A stretch of DNA of 38,741 bases, taken from contig JAEUUD010000010.1 in assembly GCA_016787625.1 (NCBI GenBank), positions 1 through 38,741 on the forward strand. Reading direction: 5' to 3'. Of this stretch, positions 34,241 to 38,741 are shown piece by piece (the first letter of the stretch is position 1; every line of letters begins with the position of its first letter). The notes beneath the pieces were generated by a model, which had not been told where the DNA came from, ran no database searches, and saw only the letters and a program-made list of their open reading frames with translations. A program made the position numbers and the translations under genes. This DNA comes from Cyclobacteriaceae bacterium (lineage in GTDB: Bacteria > Bacteroidota > Bacteroidia > Cytophagales > Cyclobacteriaceae).

Positions 34241-35245
34241 TTAGAATTCATGGACACCACTCACCGTGGTGTATTTGAAACTGGGTTTCTGATTTGGATA
34301 CACAAACTTGTAGGCGCTGTGTGCCATGATGGCCGCTTCGTGGAAGCCGCACAGGATCAATTTCAGTTTGCCTGGGTAAGTGTTGATATCGCCAATGGCG
34401 TAAATACCCGGTATGCTCGTTGAGTAGTCAAGCGTACTCACCTGGATATTATTCTTTTCCAAGGCAATACCCCAGCCGCTGATGGGTCCAAGTTTTGGAC
34501 TCAATCCATACAGCGGTATCAGGTAATCAAGATCGATATCGAATGACTTTTGCTCCTTGTCGAGCACCGTGATCGATTCCAGGTGATTGGATCCATTGAC
34601 GGCATGCAGATCCGCATTCAGGTAAAGGTCGATCTTTCCCTCACGCGCCAGGTTCATCACTTTTTCTCCGGAATCCGGCGCACCGCGGAAAGTTTCATTG
34701 CGATGGATTAATGTGAGGTGACTGGCAACCGAAGAAAGGAAAATGGTCCAATCCAGGGCTGAGTCTCCTCCACCAGCGAGAACAATCCGCTTGTTGCGGA
34801 ATTTCTCCGGGTCCTTGATCATATAATGAATGCCGTTTCCTTCAAACCTGGCAAGGTCTTCAATGGCAGGCTTGCGTGGCTCAAATGATCCGAGGCCTGC
34901 AGCAATGACGATGGCTTTGCAGCCGATCATTGTCCCATCCGATGTGGCTACTTCAAAAGTTCCATCGTCCAGCTTTTTCACCATGCTCACTTTCTCTCCA
35001 AGTGTGTAGGTTGGATGGAAGGGAGCAATTTGCTTAGCCAGGTTGTCAATGAGCTCCTGCGCATTGACTTCGGGGTAGCCCGGAATATCGTAGATAGGCT
35101 TCTTGGGATAGATTTCAGACAGTTGGCCGCCAATCTGAGGAAGGACATCCACCACATGGCACCTCATCTTAAGCAGTCCTGCCTCAAAAACAGCAAACAA
35201 TCCCACAGGACCAGCACCGATTATGCAAATGTCAGTTTGAATCAT
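34241..35245 (-). CDS. Ferredoxin/flavodoxin-NADP+ reductase, thioredoxin-reductase-like type
   Basis: A 334-residue cytoplasmic flavoprotein of the YumC/FNR2 class, which moves electrons between NADPH and ferredoxin or flavodoxin. The FAD-binding G-A-G-P-V-G-L-F (about 10-17) is followed by Q-I-G-G-Q-L-S-E-I-Y-P-K-K-P-I-Y-D-I-P-G, typical of this class. The NADPH-binding A-G-G-G-D-S-A-L-D-W is at about 156-165 and the second FAD motif I-Y-A-I-G-D-I-N-T-Y-P-G at about 284. The redox CxxC of true thioredoxin reductases is absent from the NADPH domain, which excludes TrxB. Monocistronic by position; a candidate -7 box TATCTTCG lies at 35277-35284 on the minus strand. Confidence 0.93.
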   Translation of the reverse strand: MIQTDICIIGAGPVGLFAVFEAGLLKMRCHVVDVLPQIGGQLSEIYPKKPIYDIPGYPEVNAQELIDNLAKQIAPFHPTYTLGEKVSMVKKLDDGTFEVATSDGTMIGCKAIVIAAGLGSFEPRKPAIEDLARFEGNGIHYMIKDPEKFRNKRIVLAGGGDSALDWTIFLSSVASHLTLIHRNETFRGAPDSGEKVMNLAREGKIDLYLNADLHAVNGSNHLESITVLDKEQKSFDIDLDYLIPLYGLSPKLGPISGWGIALEKNNIQVSTLDYSTSIPGIYAIGDINTYPGKLKLILCGFHEAAIMAHSAYKFVYPNQKPSFKYTTVSGVHEF

Positions 35246-35276
35246 ATTACGACAGGACCATTTTTAAATGAAGGCG

Positions 35277-35284
35277 CGAAGATA
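35277..35284 (-). promoter_or_regulatory. Candidate -7 box of the reductase gene
   Basis: TATCTTCG on the minus strand, 31 bases upstream of ATG 35245, is identical to the -7 box at 29118-29125. No clear -33 element accompanies it. Confidence 0.4.
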
Positions 35285-35383
35285 TTGATTAATTCCCTTT
35301 TTGGAGATAACAGGACATGAGGGTGTCCGGTTCAGCCCATGCCAAAACAAACTTGGGATGAAATGAGATTTCTTTTGAATCTG

Positions 35384-35391
35384 TATTTTTG
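35384..35391 (+). promoter_or_regulatory. -7 box of the tRNA-Pro gene
   Basis: TATTTTTG exactly matches TAnnTTTG and ends 8 bases before the mature tRNA 5' end, the spacing expected if transcription starts at or just before the tRNA. Confidence 0.5.
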
Positions 35392-35399
35392 CGTTCCCT

Positions 35400-35474
35400 C
35401 GGGATGTAGCACAGCCCGGCTAGTGCGCTACGTTCGGGACGTAGAGGTCGCTGGTTCGAATCCAGTCATCCCGA
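35400..35474 (+). tRNA. tRNA-Pro (anticodon CGG)
   Basis: The acceptor stem CGGGATG pairs with CATCCCG (35467-35473), with discriminator A35474. The anticodon stem CTACG/CGTAG encloses the loop TTCGGGA, giving anticodon CGG (reads CCG). The T-arm GCTGG-TTCGAAT-CCAGT is standard. The terminal CCA is not encoded (CCT follows). A strong terminator lies immediately downstream. Confidence 0.96.
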
Positions 35475-35478
35475 CCTT

Positions 35479-35508
35479 AAAGCCTGCAGATCGCCTGCAG
35501 GCTTTTTT
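35479..35508 (+). terminator. Intrinsic terminator after tRNA-Pro
   Basis: AAAGCCTGCAG-ATCGC-CTGCAGGCTTT is an 11-bp perfect stem with a 5-base loop followed by a T run, starting 5 bases after the tRNA. It also lies just beyond the stop codon of the convergent gene at 35523 and may serve that strand weakly. Confidence 0.92.
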
Positions 35509-35522
35509 CAAGAATAAAGCAA

Positions 35523-36077
35523 TCAGAATTTCACGCCTGCGCTTAATGAGGCAATGCCCAATGAATTACTGCGCACAAATGCAAAGTCATTGGTTTTCCA
35601 CATCCACTCAAGGTCGGCTCCAAGGAAAACACGACGACTAACCCAGCACATCACTCCACCACTGATGGTTGAGGCTGCGCCAAGTCTGGAGCCGCCGGTA
35701 ATGGAAAAATCCCCTGTTGAGGCCATCGTCGATGAGTGAAGGCCCAGACCAACCCGGACAAAGCCATTCAATTTTTCACTCCCAAACATATATCGGGTTA
35801 CGATAAGGGCCGGCATGGTTGTTATGCTAAGGGGGCCAACGTTACTGGTTACACTATTGACAACCGACAATCTCATGACGCCAATCGTTGCCCCAACTGT
35901 CAGTTTTTCTGGTGAGGGCTTAAACTCAAAAGTGAAGGAAATCCGATACCCCGAATTCACACCATCGACCTCGCTGGTATTGGTAATTACCCCTGCCTGC
36001 AGTTGGGAAATGGTCTCCTGTCCCCGCGCTCCCGCACAGGCCAGGCAAAGAATCAGAGAAACCATGCTCAATTTCAT
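35523..36077 (-). CDS. Outer-membrane beta-barrel protein, function unknown
   Basis: A 184-residue exported protein with signal peptide (about 1-19, ending A-R-G-Q) and a barrel-like alternation of strands (Y-R-I-S-F-T-F-E-F, L-T-V-G-A-T-I-G-V-M-R-L, F-V-R-V-G-L-G-L-H-S). It ends in I-A-S-L-S-A-G-V-K-F with a terminal phenylalanine, the usual signal for outer-membrane barrel insertion. It resembles the small 'porin family' barrels elsewhere in the window without obvious close identity. It faces the tRNA gene tail to tail. Confidence 0.78.
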   Translation of the reverse strand: MKLSMVSLILCLACAGARGQETISQLQAGVITNTSEVDGVNSGYRISFTFEFKPSPEKLTVGATIGVMRLSVVNSVTSNVGPLSITTMPALIVTRYMFGSEKLNGFVRVGLGLHSSTMASTGDFSITGGSRLGAASTISGGVMCWVSRRVFLGADLEWMWKTNDFAFVRSNSLGIASLSAGVKF

Positions 36078-36160
36078 ATCACTTTCCCTGAAGTAAATTA
36101 CTCAATTTTCAGGCGGCCGCAGGGAGCGTCTGCCATATAAATAAGTCTAAATTCCCCCTT

Positions 36161-36190
36161 TGTAACCTTTAGGTCACCTCCCGGTAACTA
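36161..36190 (+). promoter_or_regulatory. Candidate ECF-sigma-type promoter upstream of the sigma factor gene
   Basis: TGTAACC (36161-36167), 15 bases, then GGTAACTA (36183-36190). An AAC-containing -35 with a 15-16 base spacer is characteristic of ECF-type promoters, and such sigma factors often regulate themselves. No TAnnTTTG box was found in this 213-base gap. Inference only. Confidence 0.3.
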
Positions 36191-36290
36191 ACACAAAATT
36201 GACAAAATCCAGGGACCTGGTGAATGGCGTGGAAAGGGTGATTGTAAAGGGACAAGGATTCAAAACGTAGAGCGCTAAACAGGTATTTGA

Positions 36291-36830
36291 ATGACCGACG
36301 AACAAGTCATGGAGGCTGTCAAAAACGGCGATCTGCAGCGGGCATCCGTGCTGTTTGATCGCTATAACAAGCGGCTGTTCAATTTCCTGGCCAAGATGAC
36401 CATGGATCGTGATCTGGCTGAAGACCTGACACAAAACGTCTTTCTTCGGCTCATCCGGTATCGCAACAGTTATAAAGACGGAATGCGGTTCCAGTCATGG
36501 ATATACCAGGTGGCCCGCAACGTTTTCTCGGATCATTATCAGGCGAACAAGAACATGAAGAACAAGTTCACGGATATCGAAAAAGTTGGCGACAGTTTCA
36601 GTGATTCCTCAGAAGGATTTCACAAGGAAGAACAGGAACATCTGCTGCAGAAATCGATGGCACTGTTGAACGACGAACAGAGAGAACTTCTTGTGCTGAC
36701 TCGATTTCAGCACATGAAGTACGAAGAGGTGGCTGAACTGATGGATACAACGGTTGCCAACATCAAAGTGAAGGTTCACCGGGCTATAGGCAAACTAAGA
36801 GAGCATTATTTTCAATTGGAAAAAATCTGA
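36291..36830 (+). CDS. ECF-type RNA polymerase sigma factor
   Basis: A 179-residue sigma-70-family factor. Region 2 spans about residues 22-90 (Y-N-K-R-L-F-N-F-L, D-R-D-L-A-E-D-L-T-Q-N-V-F-L-R-L and F-Q-S-W-I-Y-Q-V-A-R-N). Region 4 spans about 120-172 (L-N-D-E-Q-R-E-L-L-V-L-T-R, Y-E-E-V-A-E-L-M-D-T-T-V-A-N-I-K-V-K-V-H-R-A). Regions 1 and 3 are absent, as in ECF factors. The next gene, 5 bases downstream, encodes a membrane-anchored protein placed as its anti-sigma partner. The target genes probably include the DUF4097 genes in the same operon. Confidence 0.95.
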   Translation: MTDEQVMEAVKNGDLQRASVLFDRYNKRLFNFLAKMTMDRDLAEDLTQNVFLRLIRYRNSYKDGMRFQSWIYQVARNVFSDHYQANKNMKNKFTDIEKVGDSFSDSSEGFHKEEQEHLLQKSMALLNDEQRELLVLTRFQHMKYEEVAELMDTTVANIKVKVHRAIGKLREHYFQLEKI

Positions 36831-36835
36831 GTGTT

Positions 36836-37609
36836 ATGAATATCGATGAGTGGGAAAACAGAATTATCGATTACATCGACGGAAATCTCGAAGGAGAAGG
36901 TCGCATCGCTCTGGAGCAGGAACTTGCAAAACGCGAAGCGGTATTCCATCTGTATCAACAATACCTGGTTGTGATAGAGGCTATGGACCGTTCACGGGAG
37001 TTGGAACCCTCAACCCGGCTCAAAGCTTCATTTGAAAAAACAATCAAGGAAGAAATGCTGCGTAAGCCGGAAGGAAAGGTTATCTCCATTCAACCGGTGT
37101 TCTTTCGCGCTGCAGCGGCCATAGCGCTGGTGGTCTCCGGAGTTGCCATCGGATTCTGGATTACAAAGAATCAACAGCAGCAGCAGGAAATGCTGGCGCT
37201 CAGAAAGGAAGTAGAGGCAACGAAGGACCTCATGCAATCGATGCTTCAGAATGAAGGATCCGCCAGCCAGCGCCTCCAGGGTGTTACGGTGGCACTGCAA
37301 ATGGAAAAGGCAGATGATGATGTGGTCAATGCCCTGGTGAAGGCCATGAATGAGGACGCCAACTCCAATGTCAGGCTTGCTGCGCTCGATGCCTTGAGCA
37401 AGTTTCAAGCTGAACCGGCCGTCCGCAAAGCCCTGGTGAAATCGCTTTCTACACAGAAGGACCCCATCGTGCAAATTGCATTGATTCAGTTGATGGTGCG
37501 CATGAAAGAGAAAGGTGTTGTCAAGGAGCTGGAGCGTCTGGTGGAGGACGATCAGAACATGAAGGCAGTTAAAGACGAAGCATACAAAGGTTTACTTAAA
37601 CTTTCCTAA
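36836..37609 (+). CDS. Membrane anti-sigma-like protein with C-terminal HEAT repeats
   Basis: A 257-residue protein. The N-terminal 80 residues (D-E-W-E-N-R-I-I-D-Y-I-D-G-N-L onward) look like the helical anti-sigma domain but have no cysteines, so it is not a zinc-finger (ZAS) type. One transmembrane segment follows at about 88-110, then a Gln/Glu-rich coiled coil (about 111-140). The C-terminal part (about 150-257), predicted outside the cytoplasmic membrane, has HEAT-like helical repeats (N-V-R-L-A-A-L-D-A-L-S-K-F and I-V-Q-I-A-L-I-Q-L-M-V). HEAT modules mediate protein binding and could be the sensor. It is 5 bases after the sigma gene. Confidence 0.85.
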   Translation: MNIDEWENRIIDYIDGNLEGEGRIALEQELAKREAVFHLYQQYLVVIEAMDRSRELEPSTRLKASFEKTIKEEMLRKPEGKVISIQPVFFRAAAAIALVVSGVAIGFWITKNQQQQQEMLALRKEVEATKDLMQSMLQNEGSASQRLQGVTVALQMEKADDDVVNALVKAMNEDANSNVRLAALDALSKFQAEPAVRKALVKSLSTQKDPIVQIALIQLMVRMKEKGVVKELERLVEDDQNMKAVKDEAYKGLLKLS

Positions 37610-37621
37610 CGGAAATCAAAC

Positions 37622-38380
37622 ATGAAAAAGAAATTAACATTAACCATACTGACCACCCTTTTCGTCACACTGGCGTGGGCACAGGACTTCAAGCTGGCAA
37701 AAAATTCCGGCAGACTCGAATTAAGGATTGGCCGCGTTACCGTCGAAGGTTACGCTGGTAACGAACTGGTGTTTTCCTCCAGGGAGCGAAACAAAAAGGA
37801 TGATGACCGCGCGAAAGGTCTGAAGGAAATCAACGGCATGGGGCTTGACGACAACACGGGTCTTGGCATCAATGTCGAAGAGAAAGGAAACGTTGTCACA
37901 GTAAGACAGCTCAAAAGGACGAACTCACCAGAAATCAAGATTCTCGTTCCTAAAGGAATGACGGTTTCCTACGATTACGAATCACAGTACGGCGGAGATG
38001 TTTCCTTCCGGAATGTCGAAGCGGAAATCGAAGTCGCCGCACAATACAACAGTGTTGAACTGGTCAATGTATCAGGGCCCGTCACAGCCAAGACCATCTA
38101 CGGCCACATTGAAGCGACGTTCGACCAGAACGTGAAGGGCCCGCTCTCCATCGTGTCCGTCTATGGATATGCTGATGTTACCCTTCCTACCTCTATAAAA
38201 GCAAACATCAAGTTGAGCACTTCCTACGGAGAGCTTTATGTATCACCTGATTTCAAAATTGAAGTTGATCGCAGCATGCAGGATGAAGATGAAGATCGGG
38301 TGAGCGGTAAAATCAATGGCGGTGGCATGAACATCGATATCAATTGCAGCTACGGAAAAGTTTATCTCAGGAAAAAATGA
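37622..38380 (+). CDS. DUF4097-family secreted beta-helix-like protein
   Basis: A 252-residue exported protein: signal peptide about 1-20 (ending A-W-A-Q), then a repeated-strand body typical of DUF4097/DUF2807-like putative adhesins. Strand repeats each carry a V/I-x-G or Y-G turn (R-V-T-V-E-G-Y-A-G-N, Y-Q-S-Y/Y-G-G-D-V-S-F-like and T-S-Y-G-E-L-Y-V). It lies 12 bases after the anti-sigma gene and overlaps the next gene by 4 bases (ATGA), so all four genes appear to be one operon. Its role is unknown; a surface or periplasmic effector or sensor of the sigma pathway is a reasonable inference. Confidence 0.85.
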   Translation: MKKKLTLTILTTLFVTLAWAQDFKLAKNSGRLELRIGRVTVEGYAGNELVFSSRERNKKDDDRAKGLKEINGMGLDDNTGLGINVEEKGNVVTVRQLKRTNSPEIKILVPKGMTVSYDYESQYGGDVSFRNVEAEIEVAAQYNSVELVNVSGPVTAKTIYGHIEATFDQNVKGPLSIVSVYGYADVTLPTSIKANIKLSTSYGELYVSPDFKIEVDRSMQDEDEDRVSGKINGGGMNIDINCSYGKVYLRKK

Positions 38381-38741
38381 AAAACATTCTGATACTCCTG
38401 GTCTTTGTTGCCACCGGTGTCGTGGCACAAACCACCATCAACAAGACCATTCCTGTAAAGGCCGGTCAGCAGCTAAGACTCAACTTCGACTACCCGGATA
38501 TGGTCAGGTTGAGTACCTGGGACAAGAATGAAATCTCCATCCAGGGAAAAGTGAGCATCAATGGTGGGGAGAGTGACGACGCCTTTGTGCTGGACATCGA
38601 TGCAGGAGGAACGACAATTTATATCAAGAACGAAATCCGGAACATGGATGACATCCCGCACCGGATAACCATTGTAAGGGACGGCGTGAAGACCGTTTTC
38701 AAGAATGAAGCCGAATGGAAGAAGTACAAGAAGGAAAACGG
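38377..38741 (+). CDS. Secreted DUF4097-like protein, N-terminal part (runs off window)
   Basis: An open frame from ATG 38377 to the window end (at least 121 residues, no stop). It starts with a signal peptide (I-L-I-L-L-V-F-V-A-T-G-V-V-A-Q) followed by T-I-N-K-T-I-P-V-K-A-G-Q-Q-L-R-L-N-F-D-Y-P-D-M-V-R-L-S-T-W-D, the beginning of a DUF4097-like strand-repeat protein. The start codon overlaps the stop of the preceding gene (ATGA). It is probably a second strand-repeat protein of the same operon. The family call rests on the N-terminal part only. Confidence 0.8.
   Translation, partial: MKNILILLVFVATGVVAQTTINKTIPVKAGQQLRLNFDYPDMVRLSTWDKNEISIQGKVSINGGESDDAFVLDIDAGGTTIYIKNEIRNMDDIPHRITIVRDGVKTVFKNEAEWKKYKKEN

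Noticed and set aside
34241-35245. Thioredoxin reductase (trxB)
   Set aside because: The overall fold matches, but the NADPH domain lacks the CxxC redox pair, and the Q-I-G-G-Q-L...Y-P-K-K-P-I-Y-D-I-P-G stretch is typical of ferredoxin/flavodoxin-NADP reductases.
35400-35520. tRNA-Pro as an integration site for a mobile element
   Set aside because: No integrase, no repeated copy of the tRNA 3' end and no foreign-looking genes follow; only a terminator does.

Overview
The window looks like chromosome of a Bacteroidota member, most likely order Cytophagales. Supporting signs are roughly balanced base composition, promoters of the Bacteroidota type (TAnnTTTG boxes at about -7), many secreted or outer-membrane proteins, DUF4136, DUF2141 and DUF4097 families, a CHAT-TPR protein beside a PD40-OmpA protein, and an ECF sigma/anti-sigma pair. 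This placement is an inference from gene families; no marker gene was compared. I see no insertion sequence, prophage, plasmid origin or CRISPR array. Genes are dense and no non-genic stretch exceeds 300 bases. The largest gaps are 36078-36290, 17375-17584 and 29086-29281, and each holds a candidate promoter or operator.

Layout. 1-791: 3' end of clpB, converging on and overlapping a DUF748/AsmA-like envelope protein (788-3064) and a two-TM potassium channel with RCK domains (3076-4131). 4193-6024: minus-strand operon MOSC protein, SCO1/SenC lipoprotein, cytochrome c, divergent from a Crp/Fnr regulator (6093-6773). 6779-8428: short alpha-glucan phosphorylase homologue with Thr where the family has its PLP lysine. 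8522-16869: three-gene minus-strand operon for an exported TPR-CHAT protein, an OmpA-anchored PD40 propeller protein and a secreted helical-repeat/propeller protein. 16952-17374: DUF2141 protein.

17585-25753: plus-strand molybdenum hydroxylase cluster. Two complete FeS-subunit/Mo-subunit pairs flank a c-type cytochrome, followed by XdhC (Mo cofactor handling), a small secreted SnoaL/DUF4440-like protein and a MocA-type cytidylyltransferase. Both Mo subunits carry twin-arginine signals and there is no FAD subunit, so the enzymes probably work in the periplasm and pass electrons to the cytochrome.

25798-36077: secreted and outer-membrane proteins (a secreted unknown, a Spy-like helical protein, OM beta-barrels, two DUF4136 lipoproteins, two BamA-type barrels without POTRA domains), an AI-2E-family transporter, a ferredoxin/flavodoxin-NADP reductase and tRNA-Pro(CGG). 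36291-end: ECF sigma factor, TM anti-sigma-like protein with a C-terminal HEAT domain, and two DUF4097-type secreted proteins, the last running off the window.

The most interesting parts are the doubled molybdenum hydroxylase cluster, the exported CHAT/OmpA-PD40 operon, and the phosphorylase homologue lacking the PLP lysine.
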